Shown in pieces: positions 17,773-28,223 of a DNA stretch of 64,000 nucleotides; within the stretch, counting starts at the first letter, position 1; every line of letters begins with the position of its first letter. The notes beneath the pieces are model-generated. The model worked only from the letters and a program-made list of their open reading frames with translations, did no database searches and was not told the DNA's origin. The position numbers and the translations under genes are program-made. Source of the stretch: DATEDA01 sp963789885 (lineage in GTDB: Bacteria; Pseudomonadota; Gammaproteobacteria; Burkholderiales; SG8-39); NCBI GenBank assembly GCA_963789885.1, contig CAWBNB010000012.1, positions 51,189 to 115,188 on the forward strand, in the 5' to 3' direction.

Positions 17773-18480
17773 TCAGGCTGCGGGCGTCGCGCGGAGGCCG
17801 CGGACGACCAGCCGATGCTCGAAGACGAGCGCGTTCGACGGTCCCTCGGTCGTCGGCAGCGCCCGGCACACCAGGCTTTCGCGCGCCGCGGCGTCCGGGA
17901 TTGCGTTCAGGATGCGGTCCTCGGCGTTGAGCGTCTCGCCGGGGAAGAACATCTGCGTGACGAGCCGCGAGAGCCAGACCTTGCCCCACACCGAGAAGTG
18001 GATGTGCGGCGGTCGCCACCAGTGTCCCGAGTCGGGAACCGGGTAGGCGCCGGGCTTGATGGTGCGGATCTCGATCGCGCCGGATTCGTCCGTCAGCACG
18101 CGCGCCGCGCCGTAGAAGTTCGGATCGACCGGCGCGTGGTCGTCGTCGTTCGGGTGGATGTAGCGCCCGGCGGCGTTCGACTGCCACATCTCGACCATGG
18201 TCCCGCCGACCGGGGCGCCGTCCTCGTCGACGACCTTCAGCCGCAGGTGCATCAGCTGGCCGATCGCCTGCTTCGCCCCATGGCCGGCGATGTCGGCGCC
18301 GAGCTGCGCGAGACGCCGCGCCTGCTCCTGCGGCGCGGTCAGCTCCGAGAGCGTGAGCGGGCGACGCTGGAGCGGCATTGCGGGATTCCGCAGCCCGGTC
18401 TGGCGGTAGCCCGCGACGACCCGCGGCGACTGGGTCGCCGGGTCGATGGGGCCGACTCGATACAGGGTCACTGTCGTCAT
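17773..18480 (-). CDS. pcaH: Protocatechuate 3,4-dioxygenase, beta subunit
   Basis: A 235-residue catalytic subunit. All four non-haem Fe(III) ligands are visible: Tyr107 in GRYIHP, Tyr146 in KPGAYPVPD, and His159 and His161 in RPPHIHFSVWG, matching Tyr108/Tyr147/His160/His162 of the known enzyme. An enzyme of this family is therefore expected to be active. It follows the enolase-superfamily gene by 3 bases. The usual downstream genes pcaB, pcaC and pcaD are not in the window, so the muconate product must be handled by other genes here or elsewhere. ATG at 18480. Confidence 0.96.
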   Translation of the reverse strand: MTTVTLYRVGPIDPATQSPRVVAGYRQTGLRNPAMPLQRRPLTLSELTAPQEQARRLAQLGADIAGHGAKQAIGQLMHLRLKVVDEDGAPVGGTMVEMWQSNAAGRYIHPNDDDHAPVDPNFYGAARVLTDESGAIEIRTIKPGAYPVPDSGHWWRPPHIHFSVWGKVWLSRLVTQMFFPGETLNAEDRILNAIPDAAARESLVCRALPTTEGPSNALVFEHRLVVRGLRATPAA

Positions 18481-18483
18481 CGT

Positions 18484-20307
18484 CTACTCCAGGATCGTTT
18501 CGTCGATCATGAGCTTTCGCACGCGCGCCTCGTCGAGCGCGACGCCCAGTCCCGGTCCCGGCGGCAGCGCGATGCGGCCGTCGCGGACCTCCAGCGCGCC
18601 GGGGACGAGCACGTCTTCGGCCAGTCCGTCATGACCCTGGTCGTTCGCGTGCGCGGTGAGCCCGAGGCCGAGCGCGAGATGGACGTTGGCCGCGGTCGCG
18701 ACACCGCTCTCGTAGAAGCTGTGAATCGCGCACTGCATGCCGAGAGCCGCGACGGCCGCGGCCATGTCGCGGTAGTGCTCGACGCCGCCCCACAGGAACA
18801 GATCGGCGAGCACCACGTCCGGCGCGCCGCGCCGCGCGCCCGGCGCGATATGCCCGAACTCGATCACCGCCATGTTGCTCGCGGTCGGCCGGGTCACCTG
18901 CCGCCGCACGCGCGCGAGACCGTCGATGCCGTCGGTCGGGTCCTCGTAGTACTCGAGCGCCAGCGGCTCGAGCGCGCGGCACACCGCCAGCGCCTCGGCG
19001 GTTCCATAGGACGCGTTGGGGTCGATCCGGAGCTCCGCCGCGGGGCCGAGTGCAGCGCGCAGCGCCTGCATCACCGCGAGGTCCCAGGCCGCGCCGACGC
19101 CCGCGCTCTTGTACTTGAAGCAGCCGAAGCCGTGCCGATCGCGGGCGGCGACGGCGTACTCCGCTACCCGCGCGGTGTTCCCGAGATCGGCGAAATGCGC
19201 AGCGAGCGCGGTCCTGGGAACGACGCCGGGAAGGATCGCCGACGGCAGCACGCACACCGCCCGCACCGAGTTCGCGTCCTCGGCCGCGCCGAGCAGCCGC
19301 GCGAGCGGAACGCCGAAGCGCTTCGCGGCGATTTCGGCGCACGCCGCCTCGAGACCGGCGAGCGCCGCCCAGCCGTTGCGGCCGTTGCGATTCTCGAACG
19401 GGATGCGTCCGAGCTTGCGCGCGAGCCCGCGGCGGTCGAGCGCGTCCGCGCCGATCCACCCCTGCCCGAGCTTCGCAGCGAGGCGATAAACCTCGTCGAG
19501 GCCGCTCGTCTCGCCCAGGCCCACCAGCCCGTCATCGGTCTCGACCTCGACCAGCGTGCGCAGCTGGTGGTCGGTGATGTACATCGCGCTCACATAGACC
19601 TGGGCGAGCGGCAGCTTGATCCGGCGCAGGCGGATGCGGCGGATGCGGCTCGGTCGATGAGACGCCCGCGGCCGCGCCAGCGGCGTGCCGGCCAGGGTGA
19701 GCCCGAACGCGGCCGCGAGTTGCGCCGCTTGCGTGCGCTCGGCCTCGGTTCCGGTTGCGAGGCGCAGCACCGGTTGCAGGTTGCACGCACGGGCAGTCGC
19801 GGCGATGCGTCGCAGCCCCGCCAGGCCGCCCGCGAGCGGCAGGCTGACGGCGATCGCGGTCGAGTCGCGATCGAGGCATGCACGGCCCAGCGCCGCGGCG
19901 TCGGCGAGCCCGTCCGCCTCGATCGCATCCCCCGGGACGGTCGCGAGCGCGGGAGCCGGAGCATCGGGGCTCGCGCCGGCGAGGACTGCGAGCGGAACGC
20001 CGAGATGCGTGCAGGCGAGCTCGGCACAGGCGAGGTCGAGCGCGCCGAAGGCGAGCCGCTCGGCGCGGGACTTCCCGGCGTCGCGGCGCCAGCGCCGCTC
20101 GGACGCGAGCAGGTCGCCGCCACGCCATTCCGCCGCGAGCCGCTCGATCGCCGTCGCGACGCCCGGTTCGTCGAGCGTCGCCGCAACCGCTGAAGCGCCG
20201 GCGGAGTCGGACGCCGAGACGACGAGCACCCCGCCGTCCCGCCGCACCGTCGCGCGCGCGAAGCGGGGAAGCTCGCGCATGCCGACAGGGGACGGAGCGG
20301 CGGACAT
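18484..20307 (-). CDS. Two-part enolase-superfamily protein (degenerate N-terminal copy plus GlucD-like enzyme)
   Basis: A 607-residue protein. Residues about 222-607 form a complete mandelate racemase/glucarate dehydratase-type enzyme: Lys398-Tyr-Lys400 (KxK), Asp429 in RIDPNASY, Glu455 in YYEDPTDG, TASNMAVIEFGHI, and His529 in CAIHSFYESG. Residues 1-215 look like a second, decayed copy: FGALDLACAELACTHLGVPL (about 87-106) parallels LAGLEAACAEIAAKRFGVPL (about 316-335), but the KxK and Asp positions are lost. The enzyme part should abstract a proton next to a carboxylate (dehydration, cycloisomerisation or racemisation). As first gene before pcaHG it might act on the muconate. ATG at 20307, with no clear ribosome site; ATG at residue 10 is an alternative. 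Confidence 0.85.
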   Translation of the reverse strand: MSAAPSPVGMRELPRFARATVRRDGGVLVVSASDSAGASAVAATLDEPGVATAIERLAAEWRGGDLLASERRWRRDAGKSRAERLAFGALDLACAELACTHLGVPLAVLAGASPDAPAPALATVPGDAIEADGLADAAALGRACLDRDSTAIAVSLPLAGGLAGLRRIAATARACNLQPVLRLATGTEAERTQAAQLAAAFGLTLAGTPLARPRASHRPSRIRRIRLRRIKLPLAQVYVSAMYITDHQLRTLVEVETDDGLVGLGETSGLDEVYRLAAKLGQGWIGADALDRRGLARKLGRIPFENRNGRNGWAALAGLEAACAEIAAKRFGVPLARLLGAAEDANSVRAVCVLPSAILPGVVPRTALAAHFADLGNTARVAEYAVAARDRHGFGCFKYKSAGVGAAWDLAVMQALRAALGPAAELRIDPNASYGTAEALAVCRALEPLALEYYEDPTDGIDGLARVRRQVTRPTASNMAVIEFGHIAPGARRGAPDVVLADLFLWGGVEHYRDMAAAVAALGMQCAIHSFYESGVATAANVHLALGLGLTAHANDQGHDGLAEDVLVPGALEVRDGRIALPPGPGLGVALDEARVRKLMIDETILE

Positions 20308-20311
20308 GATC

Positions 20312-20347
20312 GTTGACAGCTTAAACTACTTAGTTGAGACCGTCAAC
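20312..20347. promoter_or_regulatory. Nested palindromic operator overlapping a promoter-like sequence
   Basis: GTTGAC (20312-20317), AACTACTTAGTT (20324-20335) and GTCAAC (20342-20347) share one centre at 20329.5, giving a 36-bp two-tier palindrome. On the minus strand TTGACG at the upstream arm could be a -35 element, and TAAGCT, 17 bases on, a weak -10, leaving a very short leader before the ATG at 20307. A repressor dimer bound here would block this promoter. The MarR protein encoded in the operon is the most likely ligand; binding itself is inferred. Confidence 0.6.
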
Positions 20348-20374
20348 CAATCGACCGACAGGTATCCGGTGCCG

Positions 20375-21149
20375 CTAGTTCTTGTAGCCGGGGTCCTTCG
20401 CCTCGATCTGCCGCACGAGGGCGGCGAAGACGAGGTCGCACACGACGCCCTCCGCCGGGCCCGATTCCCGCACCGCCTGTTCGAACGCGGCCGCGCTGAC
20501 CGGGTTCATCGCGCCCATCGCGGCCGAGGCTGCCTGGACGTCGCAGGCCCGCTGCAGGGTCCACAGGATCATGAACGCCTCCGACACGCTCGATCCCCAC
20601 GCGAGGAGCCCGTGGTTGCGGAGGATCACGGCGCGCTTGTCGCCGATGCTGGCGAGCATGCGCTCCTGCTCGCCCTCTTCCACCGTGATGCCCTCGAAGT
20701 CGTGGTAGGCCACCCGGCCGTGGAGCATCGCGCCGTAGAAGCTGTCGTGCGACGAGGCCGCTCTTCAGGCAGGCGACCGCCATCCCGCTCGTCGTGTGCG
20801 TGTGCATCACGCAGTGCGCCGCCGGGACCGAGCGATGGATCGCGCTGTGGATGACGAACCCCGCGCGGTTGATCGGGTAGGGCGTCGGCCGCACCGGGTT
20901 CCCGTCGACGTCGATCGCGACCAGGTTCGAAGCGGTCACTTCACGATAGTGCAGGCCGAACGGATTGATCAAGAAGATCTTTTCCGGCCCCGGCACCCGC
21001 AGCGTGATGTGGTTGAAGATCAGCTCCGTCCACCCGAGGTGATCGAAGATGCGGTAGGCGGCGGCGAGCTCGACGCGCGCGGCGCGCTCGGCATCGGTGA
21101 GCGGGAGCTCCCGCCCCTCGCGCACTTCCTTTTCCATCAGCAGTGGCAT
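20375..21149 (-). pseudogene. Class II aldolase/adducin family protein, frameshifted
   Basis: The product resembles L-fuculose-phosphate aldolase-type proteins: FNHITLRVPG near 45 and AAHCVMHTHTTSGMAV near 110 (zinc histidines), then, in another frame, FYGAMLHGRVAYHDFEGI, RAVILRNHGLLAWG and SVSEAFMILWTL. One extra base near 20747 separates the frames; removing it gives a normal-length protein of about 257 residues with the expected loop length. Family members cleave or decarboxylate hydroxy-keto acids or phosphates, or have unclear roles. GAGGAAG precedes the ATG at 21149. It may be a sequencing error rather than a dead gene. Confidence 0.85.
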
Positions 21150-21160
21150 GCGGTTCTTCC

Positions 21161-22516
<1,356 letters not shown>

Positions 22517-22561
22517 TGGCAGCGGAATTCTAGCCGCCTCCCGCGCGAACGACGCTGCCGC

Positions 22562-23129
22562 TCAACCGGCCAGGTCGCCCGGGGTGTCGACGTCCCGGAG
22601 GACGCCGGGGTCGTCGCAATCGACGCAGCTCGAGTGCACCCGCCTCGGCCCGCAGGAGATCGCGCGCTCCGGCATCGCCGGTCAGCGCGCCGAGAGCCGC
22701 GCCGAGCCGGGCTGCGAAGCCGACCGGATGGCCGCGTTCGCCGGCGTAGCGTGGCGCGACCAAGGCCGCGCCCGCCTCCAGCCGCGCAACAACGCGGCGG
22801 ATGGTGTCCGGCCGGATGAACGGCATGTCGGCGAGCGCGACCACCCATCCGGTCGCGTCCCGCGATGCGCCGACGGCATGCGCGAGCGTCCTCCCCATGC
22901 CATCGTCGGCGCGGTCGCACACCGCGACCTCCGCGCCGTCCCGGCGGAGCAGCTGCGCGAGCGCGTCGGCCCCGGGACGCACGACCGCCACGACGCGCGG
23001 CAGGGCCGTGCGGAGATTGCGAAGCGAAGCGACGGCGATCGGAGTGCCATCGGCGAGCGGGTGAAGGAGCTTGTCCGAGCCGAAGCGCGTCGACGCGCCG
23101 CCGGCGAGGAGGATGCCGACGACGCTCAC
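22562..23129 (-). pseudogene. MocA/MobA-like molybdenum cofactor nucleotidyltransferase, frameshifted near its end
   Basis: The N-terminus reads VVGILLAGGASTRFGSDKLL, the nucleotide-binding signature of MobA/MocA proteins, followed by ALADMPFIRPDTI near 98. The normal C-terminus, SCVDCDDPGVLRDVDTPGDL, appears in another frame after one extra G in a GGG run at about 22639-22641; corrected, the protein is about 188 residues. Members attach CMP or GMP to molybdopterin; beside xdhC and two molybdenum hydroxylases, cytidylyl transfer (MocA) is the better guess. Start is GTG at 23129. The shift may be a sequencing artefact. Confidence 0.85.
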
Positions 23130-23145
23130 CCCCGGGCGCTTGCGA

Positions 23146-24153
23146 TCAGCGCTCGGTGACTTCGCACCCGGCGACGACGTTGGGGTCGGCCGGCTGCTCG
23201 AGCGCCGGCAGCGCCACGCCGCGGCGCACCGCCGTCATCTCGGCGAGGATCGCCACCGCGATCTCCGGCGGCGTCTTGGCGCCGATCTTCAGGCCGACCG
23301 GGCCGTGCAGCTTCGCGATCTCGTCGGTCGACAGGTCGAACCCGGCGAGGCGCTGGCGCCGCGCGTCGTTGTTCTTCCTCGAGCCGAGCGCGCCGACGTA
23401 GAAGGCCGGCGACTTGAGCGCCTCGAGCAGCGCGGCGTCGTCGAGCTTGGGATCGTGGGTGACGGCGATCACCGCGAGGTGCGCATCCGGGTTCATCTGC
23501 ACGACCGTGTCGTCGGGGTAGCCGCGGACGAGCGTCGCGCCCGGGAGGTTCCACTCCTCCGCGTACTCCTCGCGCGGATCGCACACCGTGACGTGGTAGT
23601 CGAGCGCCATCGCCATCTGCGCGAGGTAGCGGCTCGTCTGGCCGGCGCCGATGATCAGCAGGCGCCAGCGCGGCCCGTGCACGGTCTTGAGGACCTTGTC
23701 GTCGAACTCGAGCGCATCCGACCACTTGCCGGGCTCGAGGCGGACGGCGCCCGTCTCCATGTCGAGGAAGCGCGCGACCAGCTCGTGGCGCTCGATGATC
23801 TCGAGCAGCTCCTTGAGCTTCGAGTCCCGGGTGACCGGCTCCAGGACGATCTGGAGCGTGCCGCCGCACGGCAGGCCCCAGCGCGTCGCCTCCTCGTTGG
23901 TGATGCCGTAGGTGGTGACCGCGGGTTTCCCCGCCGCGAGCTTGTGGGCCTTGACCTTCTCGATCAGGTCGTCCTCGACGCAGCCGCCGGAGACCGAGCC
24001 CATGACGTGCCCGTCATCCCGGATCACGAGCATCGCGCCGACCGGCCGGGGCGCCGAGCCCCACGTCCGGGTGACCGTGCCGATGGTCGCGCGGTGACCG
24101 GCCTCGACCCAGCTCACCGCCGACCGCATCACTTCCAGATCTACGCTGTCCAT
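23146..24153 (-). CDS. XdhC/CoxI-family molybdenum hydroxylase maturation protein
   Basis: A 335-residue XdhC-type protein. The N-terminal XdhC/CoxI domain has WGSAPRPVGAMLVI near 31, GSVSGGCVEDDLI near 52 and WGLPCGGTLQIVL near 92. The C-terminal Rossmann domain has LLIIGAGQTSRYLAQMA near 166 and YVGALGSRKN near 250. XdhC proteins bind molybdenum cofactor and promote its sulfuration before insertion into xanthine-oxidase-family enzymes. It diverges from the coxS-like gene at 24524 and precedes the MocA-like gene by 16 bases, so the two maturation genes form an operon. Confidence 0.94.
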   Translation of the reverse strand: MDSVDLEVMRSAVSWVEAGHRATIGTVTRTWGSAPRPVGAMLVIRDDGHVMGSVSGGCVEDDLIEKVKAHKLAAGKPAVTTYGITNEEATRWGLPCGGTLQIVLEPVTRDSKLKELLEIIERHELVARFLDMETGAVRLEPGKWSDALEFDDKVLKTVHGPRWRLLIIGAGQTSRYLAQMAMALDYHVTVCDPREEYAEEWNLPGATLVRGYPDDTVVQMNPDAHLAVIAVTHDPKLDDAALLEALKSPAFYVGALGSRKNNDARRQRLAGFDLSTDEIAKLHGPVGLKIGAKTPPEIAVAILAEMTAVRRGVALPALEQPADPNVVAGCEVTER

Positions 24154-24178
24154 GACTGCCCCTGCTAGTCGTCACGTT

Positions 24179-24200
24179 ACGAGGGGGCAAGCCCCCTCGT
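24179..24200. repeat. G/C hairpin
   Basis: ACGAGGGGGC, AA, GCCCCCTCGT form a perfect 10-bp inverted repeat. It has no T-run, and it lies upstream of two divergent genes, so termination is unlikely. The downstream flank is shared with the hairpin near 1250. Confidence 0.45.
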
Positions 24201-24215
24201 GCTCCCCGAAGCCAG
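24193..24215. repeat. 23-bp dispersed repeat, copy 2
   Basis: CCCCTCGTGCTCCCC followed by GAAGCCAG; it differs from 1247-1269 at two positions. As in copy 1 it starts in the right arm of a hairpin. Confidence 0.4.
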
Positions 24216-24523
24216 CGATGCCGGCATCGGCTTATCGAGCTGCAATGCACTAATTGTAGGCGCCGCGCCGTCCCGCGTCGACCACCCGACGTATCTGGCG
24301 GCGGGCGCCGCGTTTGCAAGCCGGCGGCGCGGTTGCTTCGCAATAAGCCATGGATTAGCATTGTTTCCCCATCCGCGACGCCAGTCCCGACGCTCGCGCA
24401 CATCCCGAAATGCCGGATCAAGGGGAGGAATTTCGCTGAAGCGCCGACCGTAGCCAGCTCCCTCCCCCCGCTTGTTCCAACGGGTTCCCAGAACATCAAA
24501 TAGGCAACCGTAAAGGAGGCTGT

Positions 24524-24991
<468 letters not shown>

Positions 24992-25008
24992 CTGTAGAGG
25001 AGCACGCC

Positions 25009-27369
25009 ATGGCCACGAACTACATCGGTCAAGCGGTCAAGCGCCGCGAGGACTATCGCTTCATCACCGGGGCAGGCCAGTACACCGACGACGTCGCGCT
25101 GCCCGGCCAGACGTCGGCCTACTTCATCCGCTCGCCGCACGCGCATGCGAAGATCAAGTCGATCCGCAAGGACAAGGCGCTGAAGTCGCCCGGCGTCGTC
25201 GCGATCTTCACCGGCGAGGACACCAAGGCGATCAACGGACTGCCCTGCGGCTGGCTGATCACCGACGTCAACAACCAGCCGATGAAGGAGCCGCCGCACC
25301 CGGTGCTCGCGCAGGGCAAGGTCCGGCACGTCGGCGATCAGGTCGCGGTGGTGATTGCCGAGACGCTGCGGCAGGCAAAGGACGCCGCCGAGCTGGTCGA
25401 GATCGATTACGAGGTGCTGCCGGCGGTGGTCGACGTCGCCGACGCGCGCAAGCCCGGCGCCCCGGCCCTCCACGACATCGCGCCCGACAACACCTGCTAC
25501 GTCTGGGGGCTCGGCGACAAGGCCGCGGTCGACAAGGCGTTCGCCGGTGCGGCGCACGTCACGACGCTCGAGTTCGTCAACAACCGGCTGATCCCGAATG
25601 CGATCGAGCCGCGCGCCGCGCACGCGAGCTACAGTCGCGCCGACGACAGCTACACGCTGTACGTCGCCAGCCAGAACCCGCACGTCGAGCGGCTGCTGAT
25701 GACCGCGTTCGTGCTCGGGCTGCCCGAGCACAAGGTGCGCGTCATCGCGCCCGACGTGGGCGGCGGGTTCGGCTCGAAGATCTACCTGTACGCCGAGGAC
25801 GTCGTCGTCACGTGGGCGTCGAAGCAGGTCAACCGCCCGGTGAAGTGGACGGCGGAGCGCAGCGAGTCGTTCATGTCCGACGCGCACGGCCGCGACCACC
25901 TGACCAAGGCCGAGCTGGCGATGGACAAGAACGGCAAGTTCCTCGCCATGCGCGTGCACACGACGGCGAACATGGGCGCGTACCTCTCCACGTTCGCATC
26001 GTGCATCCCGACGATCCTGTACGCGACGCTGCTCGCCGGCCAGTACACGACGCCGGTCATCTACTGCGAAGTGACCGCGGTGTTCACCAACACGACGCCG
26101 GTGGATGCGTACCGCGGCGCCGGCCGCCCGGAGGCGACCTACGTCGTCGAGCGGCTGGTCGAGACCGCAGCGCGCGAGATGAAGCTCGACCCGGCCGAGA
26201 TCCGCCGGCGCAATTTCATCACGCAGTTCCCGTACCAGACGCCGGTCGCGCTCCTGTACGACATCGGCAACTACGACGCGACGCTCTCCGAGGCGGTCAA
26301 GCTCGGCGACGTTGCCGGATATGCCGCGCGCAAGAAGGAGTCGGAGGCGAAGGGCAAGCTGCGCGGGCTCGGCTACGCCTGCTACATCGAGGCGTGCGGG
26401 ATCGCGCCCTCGGCGGTGGCCGGCAGCCTGGGCGCGCGGGCGGGCCTCTTCGAGGCCGGCGAGGTCCGTGTCCACCCGACCGGGAAAGTGACGGTGTTCA
26501 CCGGCTCGCATGCGCACGGGCAGGGCCACGAGACGACGTTCGCGCAGGTCGTCGCGTCCCGGCTCGGCATCCCGATCGAGGACGTCGACATCGTGCACGG
26601 CGACACCGGGCGGATCCTGTTCGGAATGGGGACCTACGGCTCGCGTTCGATCGCGGTCGGCGGGACGGCGATCGTGAAGGCGATCGACAAGGTGGTCGCG
26701 AAGGGCCGGAAGATCGCCGCCCACCTCATGGAGGCGGCCGAGAGCGACGTCGAGTTCAAGGACGGCCACTTCCAGATCGCCGGCACCGACAAGAAGAAGG
26801 CGTTCGCCGAGATCGCGCTCACCGCCTACGTGCCGCACAACTTCCCGCACGACAAGCTCGAGCCGGGGCTGAACGAGAACGCGTTCTACGACCCGTCGAA
26901 CTTCACCTTCCCCGCCGGGAGCTACGTGTGCGAGGTCGAGGTCGACCCCGACACCGGCGTGGTCAAGATCGAGCGCTGGACGGCGGTGGACGACTTCGGG
27001 AAGATCATCAATCCGATGATCGTCGAGGGCCAGGTCCACGGCGGGCTGGTGCAGGGCATCGGCCAGGCGATGACCGAGGGGTGCCGCTACGACAAGACCA
27101 CCGGGCAGCTCCTCACCGGCTCGATGCTGGACTACACGATGCCCCGCGCCGACGACGTGCCCTCGTTCAAGGTCGGCACCAAGGAGACGCCGTGCACGCA
27201 CAACCCGCTTGGCGTGAAGGGCTGCGGCGAAGCGGGCGCGATCGGCTCGCCGGCGGCGCTGATAAACGCGATCACCGATGCGCTCGGCATCAAGGACATG
27301 CCGATGCCGGCGACGCCGCAGAACGTATGGGCCGCGATCCAGCGCAACAAGGTCAAGAAAGCCGCTTAA
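25009..27369 (+). CDS. Molybdenum-binding large subunit, form II CoxL type
   Basis: A 786-residue xanthine-oxidase-family subunit, beginning MATNYIGQAVKRREDYRFI. Molybdopterin-binding motifs include DVGGGFGSK and FTGSHAHGQGHETTFAQ; the catalytic Glu is at 741 in GVKGCGEAGAIG. The active-site loop reads AYRGAGR at 367-373. This is the form II signature; true aerobic CO dehydrogenase (form I) has AYxCSFR, so CO is probably not the main substrate, and an N-heterocycle or aldehyde hydroxylase is more likely. Start ATG follows AGAGGAG, 17 bases after coxS. Confidence 0.95.
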   Translation: MATNYIGQAVKRREDYRFITGAGQYTDDVALPGQTSAYFIRSPHAHAKIKSIRKDKALKSPGVVAIFTGEDTKAINGLPCGWLITDVNNQPMKEPPHPVLAQGKVRHVGDQVAVVIAETLRQAKDAAELVEIDYEVLPAVVDVADARKPGAPALHDIAPDNTCYVWGLGDKAAVDKAFAGAAHVTTLEFVNNRLIPNAIEPRAAHASYSRADDSYTLYVASQNPHVERLLMTAFVLGLPEHKVRVIAPDVGGGFGSKIYLYAEDVVVTWASKQVNRPVKWTAERSESFMSDAHGRDHLTKAELAMDKNGKFLAMRVHTTANMGAYLSTFASCIPTILYATLLAGQYTTPVIYCEVTAVFTNTTPVDAYRGAGRPEATYVVERLVETAAREMKLDPAEIRRRNFITQFPYQTPVALLYDIGNYDATLSEAVKLGDVAGYAARKKESEAKGKLRGLGYACYIEACGIAPSAVAGSLGARAGLFEAGEVRVHPTGKVTVFTGSHAHGQGHETTFAQVVASRLGIPIEDVDIVHGDTGRILFGMGTYGSRSIAVGGTAIVKAIDKVVAKGRKIAAHLMEAAESDVEFKDGHFQIAGTDKKKAFAEIALTAYVPHNFPHDKLEPGLNENAFYDPSNFTFPAGSYVCEVEVDPDTGVVKIERWTAVDDFGKIINPMIVEGQVHGGLVQGIGQAMTEGCRYDKTTGQLLTGSMLDYTMPRADDVPSFKVGTKETPCTHNPLGVKGCGEAGAIGSPAALINAITDALGIKDMPMPATPQNVWAAIQRNKVKKAA

Positions 27370-27379
27370 GGAGACGACG

Positions 27380-28177
27380 ATGTACGCATTCAACTATCAG
27401 AAAGTGAAGTCCGTCGCCGACGCGGTCGCTGCGATCGGCAAGAACCCCGATGCGAAGCTGCTCGCGGGCGGCCAGACGCTGATCGCGTCGATGAAGCTCC
27501 GGCTCGCGAATCCCGGCCAGGTCGTCGACCTGGCCGAGGTGCCCGAGCTGAAGGGCATCAAGGCGAGCGCAAGCTCGGTGACGATCGGCGCGATGACGCG
27601 GCATGCCGAGGTCGCGTCGTCCGCGGACGTGAAGAAGGCGATCCCGGCGCTCGCCGCGCTCGCCGGCGGCATCGGCGACCGCATGGTGCGCAACATGGGG
27701 ACGATCGGCGGCTCGGTCGCGAACAACGACCCGGCGGCCGACTACCCGGCGGCGCTGGTGGGGCTCGGCGCCACCGTGCACACCAACAAGCGCAAGATCG
27801 CGGCGGACGACTTCTTCAAGGGGATGTTCGAGACCGCGCTCCAGGCGGGCGAGATCATCACCGCGGTCGAGTTCCCGGTGGCGAAGCGCGCGGCGTACAT
27901 GAAGTTCAAGAACCCGGCCTCGCGCTACGCGATCGTCGGGGTGTTCGTCGCCGACACCGCGGGCGGACCGCGGGTCGCCGTGACCGGCGCCGGCCCGAGC
28001 GTGTTCCGGCAGAAGGACATGGAGAAAGCGCTCGCGTCGAAGTTCGCCGCCGACTCGGTGGCGAACGTCAAGCAGTCGGACAGCGGGCTGAACACCGACA
28101 TCCATGCTTCCGCCGAGTACCGTGCGCATCTCGTCACGGTCATGGCGAAGCGCGCGGTGGCGGCCGCGCTCGGCTGA
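27380..28177 (+). CDS. FAD-binding subunit, CoxM type
   Basis: A 265-residue flavoprotein subunit with the two FAD motifs of this family: KLLAGGQTLIASMKLR near 27 and RNMGTIGGSVANNDPAADYP near 103. It takes electrons from the 2Fe-2S subunit and passes them to an external acceptor. The ATG at 27380 is preceded by AAGGAG, 10 bases after coxL. It is the last gene of the operon and is followed by a strong terminator. Confidence 0.95.
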   Translation: MYAFNYQKVKSVADAVAAIGKNPDAKLLAGGQTLIASMKLRLANPGQVVDLAEVPELKGIKASASSVTIGAMTRHAEVASSADVKKAIPALAALAGGIGDRMVRNMGTIGGSVANNDPAADYPAALVGLGATVHTNKRKIAADDFFKGMFETALQAGEIITAVEFPVAKRAAYMKFKNPASRYAIVGVFVADTAGGPRVAVTGAGPSVFRQKDMEKALASKFAADSVANVKQSDSGLNTDIHASAEYRAHLVTVMAKRAVAAALG

Positions 28178-28197
28178 GCGGTTCCCGCCCGCAAGCA

Positions 28198-28223
28198 GCC
28201 CCCGGCACCCCCGGGGGCTTTTT
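28198..28223 (+). terminator. Rho-independent terminator after the coxSLM-type operon
   Basis: GCCCCCGG (28198-28205), loop CACCC, CCGGGGGC (28211-28218), then TTTTT. It is a textbook intrinsic terminator, 20 bases after the coxM-like stop. Its T-run touches the stop codon of the convergent epoxide hydrolase gene. Confidence 0.9.

Larger units (their letters stand above)
24154..24523. other. Divergent intergenic region between xdhC-like and coxS-like genes
   Basis: 370 bases hold a hairpin (24179-24200), one copy of the 23-bp repeat and a strong ribosome site AAAGGAGG before the coxS-like ATG. Both promoters must lie here, but no convincing -35/-10 pair is visible. The small open frame at 24199-24453 has no coding character. 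Confidence 0.6.

Noticed and set aside
24199..24453. An 84-codon frame in the xdhC-coxS intergenic region
   Set aside because: No similarity, no ribosome site and it overlaps the hairpin and repeat.
25009..27369. Aerobic carbon monoxide dehydrogenase as the specific name for the large subunit
   Set aside because: The active-site loop is AYRGAGR, not the AYxCSFR of true CO dehydrogenase.
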